32,594 bases of DNA from Pirellulales bacterium (lineage in GTDB: Bacteria > Planctomycetota > Planctomycetia > Pirellulales > UBA1268). Every line of letters begins with the position of its first letter. Within the stretch, counting starts at the first letter, position 1. The notes under the pieces were generated by a model. That model saw only the letters and a program-made list of their open reading frames with translations, searched no databases and was not told the origin of the DNA. This document shows positions 1 through 8,448 of this stretch, piece after piece. Where the stretch lies: NCBI GenBank assembly GCA_016779265.1, contig JADHNY010000037.1, positions 1-32,594 on the forward strand, written 5' to 3'. Both the position numbers and the translations under genes were made by a program.

Positions 1-95
1 GAGAATGCCAGTGACCCAAAGCCACAGGCAGCGGAGGCCAAGGCCCCACGACGGCTCAGCGACAACGGCATGGTGGCAGCTGTGTGACTGGCCAT
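1..95 (-). CDS. Partial Tat-exported protein, probably DUF1501 family (N-terminus only)
   Basis: Only the first 31 codons are inside the window; the gene continues past base 1. Reading the minus strand from ATG at 95 gives a short n-region, a twin-arginine motif (LSRRGALAS, residues 13-21) and a hydrophobic stretch, which is a Tat signal peptide. A GGAG ribosome-binding site at 107-104 lies 8 nt upstream and overlaps the last codons of the PSD1 gene, whose stop is only 5 nt away, so the two genes are almost certainly co-translated. In planctomycetes the gene that directly follows a PSD1 gene is commonly a DUF1501 gene, and DUF1501 proteins often carry this type of Tat leader. The family call is therefore inference from the leader and context; the Tat leader itself is seen directly. 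A second in-frame ATG at 71 is possible. Confidence 0.6.
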   Translation of the reverse strand, partial: MASHTAATMPLSLSRRGALASAACGFGSLAF

Positions 96-100
96 GGGGG

Positions 101-2989
101 TTACTCCAGCGTGCGAAAGTCGATGCAGCCAAAGAGCGACTGATACACCGTCGTCCAGGCGAGCAGGGGATCTTCAGTGTTCGTGCTCACTGCTGCCTGA
201 ACCACCTCGCGTTCTGCAGCGGTGGGTCGGCGGCTGAGTGTCTGCCGAAAGGCATGGTCGATCTGGGCGGCGACATCATTGGGTGTGTGCTCGAGCAGCC
301 CCTCAGCAGCCGCGGCCGCCTGCTCCATCACGAAGGGACTGTTGAGCAGGTAGAGGGCCTGCGGTGCGACGGTGCTCACAGGCCGTCGGCCGACCACGGC
401 ATTGGGGTTGGCCGCGTCGAAGACTTCAAACAGCTCGAGACGACGGTTTCGAAAGGCGGGTGTGTAGATGCTCCGCCGCGTGTCGGTGAAGACGAAGGTG
501 TATTCCGAGGGAGTGTCGCTGCCGGCCTTCGCCAGCACGTTCTCATCGGTGATCCCTGGCCCGCCCATGCGAGGCTCTAGCGTGCCAGCGATCGAGAGGA
601 TGGCATCCCGAAGGCTTTCGGCATCAAGGCGACGGCGGGAGAGACCGGAGAGCAACGCGTTTTCGGGATCCTCGGGGCTCGGTGCTGCGGAGCGACAGGC
701 CTGCCGATAGGTGTGCGAGAGCACGATGGCCCGCACGAGGTTCTTCGTTGACCAGCCTCCATTGGTAAATCGGCGAGCGAGGTGATCCAGCAAGGCCGGG
801 TGTGAGGGAGGGCTGCCGGTGGTGCCGAAGTTGTCGGGCGTCGCCACGAGGCCTCGACCGAAGAACTGCTGCCAGAGGCGATTCACAAACACACGCGAGG
901 TGAGGGGGTGATCAGCACTCACAAGCCAGGCGGCCAGCTGCTGTCGACCGCTGGCGTCTGCTGGCATCGCTGGTGGGGTGCTCAGGGAGGCGACCTGGAG
1001 GATGCCCCGCGGCACCTGCGGGCCTTTGTTGTGCACATCACCGCGGATACAGATCTCACAATCGATGATGGTGTCTGCCTCGTCGGCGGCCATCACCTGC
1101 GGGATCACCGGCCGTTCTGCTGCCAGGGCCTTCTTCTCAGCCTCGAGCGCCTTCACCTCTGCTTTGAGCTCATCGACAGCAGGATCTGGCACAGCGTCTG
1201 CAACAGGGGCGGTCACGTCAGGGGCATCGGTGATCGGTAGAAACTGCACCGCATCGACAATCACATGCCCATCAGTGTCGGCGTTGGAGACCATCACGAA
1301 CCACTGGCCTGAGGTGTCGAAGGAGAACTCTCCCAACGACACAAAGTGTTCGTCGATCGGTGGCGGCTTTCGCATGTCGACGGTGTGGCTGGAGTCACCA
1401 TCGAGCGAGAGGATTGCAACCGGCACGTTCGACGCTCGGTTGCTCCCCGTCGTGTAGGCGAGGCGAACCTCATACCGCCCCGCCTCGCTCAGCTTGGGCT
1501 GGAAGGTGAGCGTGCGGTCGCCCTTGCCGCTGTCGGCGTCATGCAGGTAGCCCTTGCTGATGTAGGGTTTGGTGAATACCGATTCGGTCCATTCGCCGAC
1601 ACGGACAGCCTCGCGGTCATCCACGACAAGGCCGGGAAACGCATCTGTTGGCCGCGACGTGACAGCCCCCGGATCCGGGGCGAGTTGGGAGAGGCGTTTT
1701 TTGGCTGCCTTGAGCCGTTCGTCAAGTTTGGCTGCAGCAGCGTTGTGCGTGGCCACAGCCTCGGCGAGATCGGGCGGCATCGGCAGTTCACGCTCCGTCC
1801 AGGAAGAGACGTTGCTGTGAACGAGGGTCTTGGTGCTGCGAAGAATGCCCGCAAGGGCGTAATAGTCGTTCGTTGGAATCGGATCGAACTTGTGGTCGTG
1901 GCAACGAGCGCAGCCCAGGGTCATGCCCAAGAGGCCACGGCCGAGCGTGTCGAGCTGCTCGTCGACGACATCCATCTCAAGATGTCGCTTGTCCTGTTCC
2001 TCGTAGTTGATGGCACCAAGCAGCAGATAGCCTGTGGCGGTCAGCAGGCGAGCCTCGTCGTCTGCCGTCTCTGGTGTGAGCAGGTCGCCGGCTAGCTGCT
2101 CCGTGAGGAAGCGGTCAAACGGCATGTCGGCATTGAAGGCATTGATCACGTAGTCGCGATACCGCCAGGCCTCTTTGAAGACCATCGACCTGCCACCGCC
2201 GCTCGACTCAGCGAAGCGGGCAATGTCGAGCCAGTGACGAGCCATCCGCTCGCCGAAGTGAGGCGATGCGAGCAGCCTTTCCACAACAGACGCCTCAGCC
2301 TCGCTCGACTGGTCGGCAAGAAAGGCATCCAGTTCCGCTGGTGTCGGTGGCAGCCCAGTCATGTCAAACGTGACACGCCGCAGCCAGGTCAGCCGCTGGG
2401 CATCAGCCGCAGGCTGTTCGCCGGCGGCCTCGAGAGCCGCCAAGACGAAGGCGTCGATCTCGTTATGAGGCCAGTCAGTCCGCTGCACCGCCGGAGGCAC
2501 GGGATCACGGATCGGCTGAAAGGACCAGTGTTGTCGTCCTGCCTCGATATCGATCGTGGTGGCTGAGGGGAGCGGGGTGTCGTCCTGTCGCGGATCGGTG
2601 GCACCTGCTCGGATCCAGGCTGCGAAATCTTCAGCGATCGCATCGGGAAGACGGCCGGAAGGTGGCATCTCGAAACCATCATGCCGCAGTGCTGCGAGGA
2701 GCAGACTCTGCTCCGGCTTCCCGGGGGTGACTGCAGGGCCTGAGTCGCCGCCACGCAGCAGTGCCGGTCCAGAATCAACGCGGAGCCCACCGTTGATTTC
2801 CTCAGCTGCAGAGTGGCATTCCTGGCAGTGCTCGACGAGCACAGGACGGATGCGTGACTCGAAGAAGTCGCGTGAGGCGGGGTTGTCACGGTCAGCAGCC
2901 ACACACGATCGCGAGTGATCGCAGACGACGAGCCCCACCACCATCGCCCAAGCCAGGCTGAAAGTCCGTGTTGGCCCCCGTCTGTTCAT
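101..2989 (-). CDS. PSD1-type cytochrome protein: PSCyt1 + DUF1549 + golvesin-like insert + DUF1553
   Basis: A secreted 962-residue protein of the planctomycete PSD1 type. Residues 1-32 form a Sec signal peptide. A planctomycete cytochrome C domain follows, with CQECH at 55-59 and the usual GGDSGPAV and MPP elements. DUF1549 spans about 174-385 and includes the second heme-type motif CARCH (360-364) followed by DHKFDPI. Residues about 452-587 form a beta-rich insert (GEWTES, GYLHD, AGRYEVRLAY, VDAVQFLP) resembling golvesin or xanthan-lyase carbohydrate-binding-like modules. A short charged coil (about 605-625) leads into DUF1553 (about 680-940; VNRLWQQFFGRGLV, SPPSHPALLD). The start has an AAGGGGA-like ribosome-binding site just upstream. 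It is followed 5 nt later by a Tat-exported gene and is divergent from the GntR-led cluster. The biochemical role is unknown; c-type heme binding in the envelope is the family-level expectation. Confidence 0.93.
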   Translation of the reverse strand: MNRRGPTRTFSLAWAMVVGLVVCDHSRSCVAADRDNPASRDFFESRIRPVLVEHCQECHSAAEEINGGLRVDSGPALLRGGDSGPAVTPGKPEQSLLLAALRHDGFEMPPSGRLPDAIAEDFAAWIRAGATDPRQDDTPLPSATTIDIEAGRQHWSFQPIRDPVPPAVQRTDWPHNEIDAFVLAALEAAGEQPAADAQRLTWLRRVTFDMTGLPPTPAELDAFLADQSSEAEASVVERLLASPHFGERMARHWLDIARFAESSGGGRSMVFKEAWRYRDYVINAFNADMPFDRFLTEQLAGDLLTPETADDEARLLTATGYLLLGAINYEEQDKRHLEMDVVDEQLDTLGRGLLGMTLGCARCHDHKFDPIPTNDYYALAGILRSTKTLVHSNVSSWTERELPMPPDLAEAVATHNAAAAKLDERLKAAKKRLSQLAPDPGAVTSRPTDAFPGLVVDDREAVRVGEWTESVFTKPYISKGYLHDADSGKGDRTLTFQPKLSEAGRYEVRLAYTTGSNRASNVPVAILSLDGDSSHTVDMRKPPPIDEHFVSLGEFSFDTSGQWFVMVSNADTDGHVIVDAVQFLPITDAPDVTAPVADAVPDPAVDELKAEVKALEAEKKALAAERPVIPQVMAADEADTIIDCEICIRGDVHNKGPQVPRGILQVASLSTPPAMPADASGRQQLAAWLVSADHPLTSRVFVNRLWQQFFGRGLVATPDNFGTTGSPPSHPALLDHLARRFTNGGWSTKNLVRAIVLSHTYRQACRSAAPSPEDPENALLSGLSRRRLDAESLRDAILSIAGTLEPRMGGPGITDENVLAKAGSDTPSEYTFVFTDTRRSIYTPAFRNRRLELFEVFDAANPNAVVGRRPVSTVAPQALYLLNSPFVMEQAAAAAEGLLEHTPNDVAAQIDHAFRQTLSRRPTAAEREVVQAAVSTNTEDPLLAWTTVYQSLFGCIDFRTLE
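104..107 (-). promoter_or_regulatory. Ribosome-binding site inside the end of the PSD1 gene
   Basis: GGAG on the minus strand, 8 nt before the ATG at 95, is part of the last sense codons of the upstream gene (CTGGAGTAA). It fixes the start of the partial left-edge gene and supports coupled translation. Confidence 0.55.
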
Positions 2990-3094
2990 CAGTTCCCCTT
3001 CGAGACAACTCTACCTGAAGGCCTGGGGCGGGCTCAAAGCCGTCCTAGCGGGATGGGGGCCAGACCTCGGGCTACAAAAACTCCGGCATCACCC

Positions 3095-3108
3095 AATTGT
3101 CGACAGTT
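3095..3108. promoter_or_regulatory. Candidate operator: 14-bp near-palindrome AATTGTCGACAGTT
   Basis: The sequence is an inverted repeat with a perfect 8-bp core (TGTCGACA) and one mismatched pair in the outer bases. It lies in the 219-bp divergent region between the minus-strand PSD1 gene and the GntR/FCD gene. GntR-family sites typically contain a GT...AC dyad, which this has with a 2-bp spacer; FadR-type sites usually have 3 bp. Autoregulation of the GntR gene and control of both divergent units is therefore plausible but is inference. Confidence 0.35.
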
Positions 3109-3208
3109 TCTGAATCCTCAGGGTACCATAGAACTCCCAGAAATCGGTGGCTGGCGGCAGTCTTGCAGGCCGCCGTTTGGAAACCAGCACAGGAGAACGC
3201 GCCCTTCA

Positions 3209-3934
3209 ATGCTCCCTCTCTCGTCTGCACAGAGCATGTCCTCAGCCAAAGCCAACGCTTCCACTACGTCGAAGGGGACCGTTCGCACTTCGAGCCGTCG
3301 AAAGACCCTGGCGTTTGTGATCACCGAACACCTGCGGAAGGAAATTGTCACGGGCTTACGAGACCCCGGCTCCAAGATCAGCGAGCCGACGATTGCTGCG
3401 GCGCATTCAGTTAGCCGAGCACCAGTTCGCGAAGCGCTGAGGCAGTTGGAGCGGGAAGGGCTTGTGGTGTTTGACGCGGTAGGGCGGAGCCGGGTGGTTC
3501 AGCTGACGGAGCATGATGTGGAAGATATCTGCACCATTCGCACGTCTCTCGAAGCCGCTGCCGCTGAGCATGCCGCTGTCCGCTTTGACAAGCCGCTCGA
3601 ACAGAAGCTTCGCAACAACATCGCTGGGACCGAGGACGCCACCACCCTGGATGAAGTGAGCCAGCTCGATATCGCCTTTCACGCCGCGATCATGGAGGCT
3701 TCCGGGCGACGACGACTGGTGGCCGCCTGGCGGGAGATTGCACCACAACTCCGGCTCTGGCTGGCCACGCTCCAGCGAAAGCGTGAAGCGATTTCGGCAG
3801 ATGTCGCAGCAGCCACCGCCGACGCCCATATGAAGCTGCTGACCGTTTTGGCGAGTGGAGACGGGACCGCAGCCCGCGAGGCGGCCGCCGAGCATGTTTC
3901 GTCATGGTTTGCCGATGCTGGAGGCGTGGCGTGA
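3209..3934 (+). CDS. GntR-family transcriptional regulator, FCD (FadR-C) subfamily
   Basis: A 241-residue DNA-binding regulator with an N-terminal winged helix and a C-terminal ligand-binding FCD domain. The winged helix lies at about residues 32-100: LRKEIVTGLRDPGSKISE, then AHSVSRAPVREALRQLEREGLV, the diagnostic GntR recognition helix. The FCD domain covers about 105-235. D154, H158, H207 and H229 match the usual Asp/His metal-binding set of FCD domains, whose ligands are small organic acids or sugar acids. I chose ATG 3209, with AGGAGA 12 nt upstream; ATG 3236 is an alternative. The open frame extends to 2915 but that part overlaps the divergent PSD1 gene and has no homology-like features. 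Its stop overlaps the GTG start of the next PSD1 gene (GTGA), so the regulator is translated with the cluster it probably controls. The effector is unknown. Confidence 0.9.
   Translation: MLPLSSAQSMSSAKANASTTSKGTVRTSSRRKTLAFVITEHLRKEIVTGLRDPGSKISEPTIAAAHSVSRAPVREALRQLEREGLVVFDAVGRSRVVQLTEHDVEDICTIRTSLEAAAAEHAAVRFDKPLEQKLRNNIAGTEDATTLDEVSQLDIAFHAAIMEASGRRRLVAAWREIAPQLRLWLATLQRKREAISADVAAATADAHMKLLTVLASGDGTAAREAAAEHVSSWFADAGGVA
3920..3924 (+). promoter_or_regulatory. Ribosome-binding site for the GTG start of the PSD1 gene
   Basis: GGAGG inside the last codons of the GntR gene, 6 nt before GTG 3931. It decides the start: the ATG at 3904 has no comparable site, and GTG 3931 forms the GTGA overlap with the GntR stop. 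Confidence 0.65.
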
Positions 3935-6900
3935 ACACCTCGCGGCGATTCACGGCATCGTTCTTCGCTGCCAGGGGCATGGCGTGGCGAACTTTGTCCA
4001 CGCGATCGTTCCTGGGCCTCATCGCATTTGCCGTCACGGTCCTTGGGCAGGTCGCCCTCGCTGCAGATCCTGCTGCGGAAGCTGCTGCAGAGGCCTTCTT
4101 TGAGCATGATGTGCGACCCTTGCTCGTGCAGCACTGCTATCCGTGTCATGCCGGCGAGAAGGCTGGCGGCGGACTGTCGCTGGAGAGCAAGGCTGGGTGG
4201 GTTGCAGGTGGCGACAGCGGGCCAGCGATTGTGCCTGGCGACGCGGATGGCTCACTGCTGATTCAGGCAGTGCGGGGTGACGATCCCGAATGGCGGATGC
4301 CACCTGCCGACGAGGGCCCACCCCTTTCGGCTGACCAGGTGGCAGTGCTCGAGCGATGGGTGGAGACTGGCGGCTTCGATCCGCGGCTGGAGGCCGCTGC
4401 GATTGGAGGCATGACGGTGGCCGAGGCGAGCAGCTGGTGGGCTTTTGCTCCTCTGGCGGCCGGTGACACAACCGGAGGTGCCGAGCGAATCGATGCCATG
4501 CTCGCGGTTGAGATGGCCAAGGCAGACCTTTCTCCGACAGCCGCCACGGATGACAGAACGTTCATTCGACGAGCCACGTATGACCTGACCGGGCTGCCAC
4601 CGACAGTGGAAGATGTCGAAGCATTTGTTGCTGATGAACGCCACGACAAGGTTTCACGGCTGGTCGATCACCTGTTGGCATCGCCGGAGTATGGCGTGCG
4701 GTATGGCAGGCATTGGCTCGATGTTGTGCGTTATGCCGATACCGCCGGGGAAAACACGGACCGCCCCTTGCCGCATGCCTGGAGATATCGCAACTGGGTG
4801 TTCGATGCCTTCAATACAGACATGCCGTACGGCGAGTTTGTACGGCTCCAGCTTGCAGGTGACATGGTACGTGAAGACGAGGATCGCCAACGCCTCAACG
4901 AAGGCATTGTGGCCACGGGATACCTGGCGATTGCTCGGCGGTTTGGGCATGACATCCAGAAGGACAGACATCTCACCTACGAGGACGTGATCGACAACCT
5001 CGGGAAAACCTTCTTGGGGCTGACAACTGGCTGCGCCCGCTGCCACGATCACAAGTACGATCCGATCTCGAGCCACGACTACTACGCGCTCTGCGGGATG
5101 CTTGAGAGCACACGCTTTTCCTTTCCAGGTTGTGAGCCGCAGGGGCAGCCGCGCGACCTCGTACCGCTGGTTTCCACCGAAGCGATCGCCAACCTGCGTC
5201 GTCCGTGGGAAGAGCAGAAGAGGCTCTACGACGAGGCTCTTAGTCAGCGAGCCGAGGCCGTCTCGCGTGCATCGCTGAAGGCAGCCGGCGGGGAGGCAGG
5301 CGTTGAACTCGCGTCTGCATTGATCGCCGAAGGTGGTGAAGCATCGCTTGTAGGGGCGGATCGGGAAGATCTTGCCATCTCTCTTCACAAAGGTGACGTC
5401 CTGCGGCTGACGGTGCTTCCCAATGGCAACCACGGAGCAGACACGACACAGGTGTCGTGGACGATCGAACAGACGGGGGGGAGCCTCAACAGCATCGCTC
5501 GCGAGAGAACACGGTGGAGTGTTGACGAGCTGATCGATGGCTTCGACCAAGGGGCGTTTCGGGAGCAGGGGCAGGCGGGCTGGTGTCTGCTTGAGGAACT
5601 GGCAGAGGGGCCAGCCTTTCTTGGTCGCTTCGAGCCGGCGGCTGGCGGCTTTTCGCCATTGCAGGCCTGGAGTGATGGTGACACGCCAAGCGTCTGTGTG
5701 AATCCTTCGGCAGAGCCGGTGACGGCATGGACCACGCTTCCGCCACGAAGTTTCTTCGTGCACCCTGGGCCAGAGCATCCGGTGGTGGTTGCCTGGATCT
5801 GCCCATGCGACGGGTCCTACCGCGTGCATGGGCGGGTCGCTGACGCTCATCCGGCAGATGGCCTCGACGGGGTGTCGTTTCGCTTGGAGCACTGGGCCGT
5901 GCCGGCGTATGGGGAGGCTCTGGCGGCCGCGGGACGTGTGGTGTCGTCACCACTGCCGGCAGAGCCCGGCCCGGAGCCGACGCTTCCGGTGGCCTACGCA
6001 GTGGCCGAGGCTGAGCCGACAGATGTGCCCTTGCAGCAGCGAGGTGATCCGGAGCAGCTTGGCGACATCGTGCCCCGACGCTGGCTGGAGGTGTTTGGGG
6101 GGCAGCCTGTTCCAGTCGGGGCAGGCAGTGGACGTGCCGAGCTTGCCGAATGGATTCTGGCTGAGCCGTTGGCCGCGCGGGTGATCGTTAACCGTGTCTG
6201 GCAGTGGCATTTCGGTCGGGGACTTGTGGCCACCGCAAACGACTTTGGTTCCCGCGGCGAGCCGCCGAGCCATCCTGAACTGCTTGACTGGCTGGCTGCC
6301 CGCTTTCTGGCGGAGGGTGGACGGCTGAAGCCACTACACCGGCTGATCATGCAGACCGAGGCCTACCGGCGGAGCAGCCAGGCGTCTCCTGCGATGGTGG
6401 CGAGCGATCCCAGCAATCGGCTCGTCGCACGGTTTGAGCGACGGCGTCTTTCTGCCGAGGAGATTCGAGACAGCCTGTTGATGGTGGCCGGGAACCTCGA
6501 CACGTCTGTGGGTGAAGGCCATCCGTTTCCGCCTGAGGCCACCTGGACGTTCACGCAGCACGGTCCCTTTGAAGCTGTCTACCCGACCAATCGCCGCAGT
6601 GCGTATGTGATGCGGCCGCGTCAGCGGCAGCACCCGTTTTTCGCACTCTTTGACGGGGCTGACCCGAACGCGAGTACGCCGCGTCGGGAGACGACCACTG
6701 TTCCCACGCAGGCGCTCTACTTCCTGAATGATCCCTTCTTCCACACACAGACAGAGGCGTTCGCCCAGCGGGTGTTGGCCCACGGTCCTGAGGGAGCTGC
6801 CGATGTCGAATCGCGTGTGCACGACGCTTTCACTCGGGCGTTGCAGCGGACCGCTAGCCCCGAAGAACTCGCCGTGCTCTGCGATCTGATCCAGGAGGCA

Positions 6901-6975
6901 CCAGACGATCCAGCAGCATGGGCGGGCCTCGCTCGTGTGGTGCTGGCATCGAGTGAGTTTCTCCACGTCGACTAA
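3931..6975 (+). CDS. PSD1-type cytochrome protein: PSCyt1 + DUF1549 + beta module + DUF1553
   Basis: A secreted protein of 1014 residues from the GTG start. A hydrophobic leader ends near residue 45 (VALAADP). The planctomycete cytochrome C domain has CYPCH at 69-73, then GGDSGPAIVPG and WRMPPADEGPPL. DUF1549 follows (RRATYDLTGLPPT, ASPEYGVRYGRHWLD) with CARCH at 368-372 and DHKYDPI. A middle region (about 480-660) contains KGDVLRLTVLPNGNHGADTT and later FFVHPGPEHPVVVAW with GSYRVHGRVAD, beta-sandwich-like elements that also occur in the PSD3-type gene two positions downstream. DUF1553 is C-terminal (VNRVWQWHFGRGLVATANDFG, SPASHPELLD-like). Translation is coupled to the GntR gene. The DUF1501 gene follows after 39 nt, the usual PSD1/DUF1501 pairing. 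Function beyond probable c-type heme attachment in the envelope is unknown. Confidence 0.93.
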   Translation: MNTSRRFTASFFAARGMAWRTLSTRSFLGLIAFAVTVLGQVALAADPAAEAAAEAFFEHDVRPLLVQHCYPCHAGEKAGGGLSLESKAGWVAGGDSGPAIVPGDADGSLLIQAVRGDDPEWRMPPADEGPPLSADQVAVLERWVETGGFDPRLEAAAIGGMTVAEASSWWAFAPLAAGDTTGGAERIDAMLAVEMAKADLSPTAATDDRTFIRRATYDLTGLPPTVEDVEAFVADERHDKVSRLVDHLLASPEYGVRYGRHWLDVVRYADTAGENTDRPLPHAWRYRNWVFDAFNTDMPYGEFVRLQLAGDMVREDEDRQRLNEGIVATGYLAIARRFGHDIQKDRHLTYEDVIDNLGKTFLGLTTGCARCHDHKYDPISSHDYYALCGMLESTRFSFPGCEPQGQPRDLVPLVSTEAIANLRRPWEEQKRLYDEALSQRAEAVSRASLKAAGGEAGVELASALIAEGGEASLVGADREDLAISLHKGDVLRLTVLPNGNHGADTTQVSWTIEQTGGSLNSIARERTRWSVDELIDGFDQGAFREQGQAGWCLLEELAEGPAFLGRFEPAAGGFSPLQAWSDGDTPSVCVNPSAEPVTAWTTLPPRSFFVHPGPEHPVVVAWICPCDGSYRVHGRVADAHPADGLDGVSFRLEHWAVPAYGEALAAAGRVVSSPLPAEPGPEPTLPVAYAVAEAEPTDVPLQQRGDPEQLGDIVPRRWLEVFGGQPVPVGAGSGRAELAEWILAEPLAARVIVNRVWQWHFGRGLVATANDFGSRGEPPSHPELLDWLAARFLAEGGRLKPLHRLIMQTEAYRRSSQASPAMVASDPSNRLVARFERRRLSAEEIRDSLLMVAGNLDTSVGEGHPFPPEATWTFTQHGPFEAVYPTNRRSAYVMRPRQRQHPFFALFDGADPNASTPRRETTTVPTQALYFLNDPFFHTQTEAFAQRVLAHGPEGAADVESRVHDAFTRALQRTASPEELAVLCDLIQEAPDDPAAWAGLARVVLASSEFLHVD

Positions 6976-7014
6976 TACCCATCGCGGTGATCCTTCAGCA
7001 GCCATGACGCACCC

Positions 7015-8448
7015 ATGACCACACGTCGTTCACAACACGCTGTCTGGAACTCACAGTCGCCCCTCGGCCGACGGCATTTTCTACGGAGTGCGGTGGCGGG
7101 GTCGCTATTGATGCCCGGGATCCTCAGTCAGTTGTCAGCTGATGAAGTGGGGGCGAGTGATCCGCTGGCGGTAAAGCCATCGCACTTTCCCGCCAAGGCG
7201 AAGCGGGTGATCTTCCTGTTCATGACCGGAGGCGTGTCGCACGTCGACACGTTCGACCCGAAGCCTGCACTGACCCGTGACCATGGCAAAGAGATCCAGG
7301 CAGATCATCCAGAGATTAAAGACCGCCCCGGCTACGAGAGGATCTTCCTCAAACGGCCACAGTGGGACTTTGCCCCACATGGTCAGTGCGGCACCGAGGT
7401 GAGCACACTCTTCCCACATGTGTCTGCATGTGTGGATGAGATGGCAGTGATTCGCTCGATGCACACGTCGCACTCCAACCACTACAACGCCACGCTCGGC
7501 ATGCACACCGGCTCGTTTGCGTTCTCGCGGCCGAGCATCGGCTCCTGGATGAGCTATGGCCTCGGAACCTCCAACGCCAACCTGCCGGGCTTTGTGGTGA
7601 TCGCTCCTCAACAGACCTATGCGGGGACACAGGTCTATGCGAGCGACTTTCTCCCTGGGGCCCACCAGGGCACGCTCGTTGTGCCAGGAGCTGAGCCTGT
7701 TGCCAATGTGACTCCCCGGATTCCCGCTTCCCGGCAGACTGCCGAACTGGACGCACTGACAGCACTCAATCGCCAGCACCTTGCGACCCGCGAAGGTGAC
7801 CCACTGCTGGAAACGCGACTGCGGAGTTTTGAGACCGCCTTCGGGATGCAGATGGCGGTGCCGGAGGCCTTTGATCTAGCAAGTGAAGACGACGTCACGC
7901 TTGGGCTCTACGGCCTCTCCCGAGAGCAAAACACCGGCTTTGGCTGGCAGTGCCTGGTGGCGCGGCGGCTGGTGGAGCGTGGGGTGCGATTCGTGGAGCT
8001 GATCGACACCGGATCTTCAAACAACTGGGACGCCCACGGTGACATGATGACGCATGTGCCGCTGGCGAAGAATGTCGATCAACCAGTTGCGGGACTGCTG
8101 CGGGACCTGAAGCAGCGGGGCATGCTTGATGACACGCTTGTGGTCTGGACGACCGAGTTTGGGCGAACACCTTTTAACAACACAGCGGATGCCCCTGGGC
8201 GTGAACATCATCCCTGGGCCTTTAGTTCGTGGCTCGCTGGGGCTGGCGTGCGGAAAGGCATCGTGCATGGCAGCACCGATGAGCATGGGCTGCGGGCTGT
8301 CGAAAAGCCGGTGCATGTGCATGACCTGCATGCCACCATTTTGCATCTGATGGGACTCGATCATGAGCGGCTGACGTTTCGGCATGCGGGCCGTGACTAC
8401 CGGTTGACCGACGTGCATGGCCGGGTGGTTCGTGAGGTGCTGGCATGA
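7015..8448 (+). CDS. DUF1501 family protein (alkaline phosphatase superfamily fold), Tat-exported
   Basis: A 477-residue DUF1501 protein. The N-terminus carries a Tat leader (LGRRHFLRSAVAGSLL, residues about 17-33). Typical family motifs follow: FLFMTGGVSHVDTFDPKP, AVIRSMHTSHSNHYNA, NWDAHGDM, and near the C-terminus EFGRTP with GREHHPW, the region that corresponds to metal-binding segments in the alkaline phosphatase/sulfatase superfamily. No clear ribosome-binding site precedes ATG 7015. Instead a four-codon frame (ATG 7004 to TGA 7018) overlaps the start as ATGA, which could deliver ribosomes. The stop overlaps the next gene's ATG by 4 bp. A second, divergent DUF1501 sits at 22866-24212 and lacks the His-rich HSNHYNA element. 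Enzymatic activity has not been assigned for this family. Confidence 0.92.
   Translation: MTTRRSQHAVWNSQSPLGRRHFLRSAVAGSLLMPGILSQLSADEVGASDPLAVKPSHFPAKAKRVIFLFMTGGVSHVDTFDPKPALTRDHGKEIQADHPEIKDRPGYERIFLKRPQWDFAPHGQCGTEVSTLFPHVSACVDEMAVIRSMHTSHSNHYNATLGMHTGSFAFSRPSIGSWMSYGLGTSNANLPGFVVIAPQQTYAGTQVYASDFLPGAHQGTLVVPGAEPVANVTPRIPASRQTAELDALTALNRQHLATREGDPLLETRLRSFETAFGMQMAVPEAFDLASEDDVTLGLYGLSREQNTGFGWQCLVARRLVERGVRFVELIDTGSSNNWDAHGDMMTHVPLAKNVDQPVAGLLRDLKQRGMLDDTLVVWTTEFGRTPFNNTADAPGREHHPWAFSSWLAGAGVRKGIVHGSTDEHGLRAVEKPVHVHDLHATILHLMGLDHERLTFRHAGRDYRLTDVHGRVVREVLA

Noticed and set aside
2915..3208. N-terminal extension of the GntR regulator (98 residues)
   Set aside because: It overlaps the divergent PSD1 signal-peptide region and the intergenic region; a ribosome-binding site supports ATG 3209.
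4654..5892. Long minus-strand open frame (412 codons) inside the PSD1 gene
   Set aside because: It is antisense to a well-supported PSD1 coding region, has no recognisable domain, and such long shadow frames are expected in GC-rich coding DNA.
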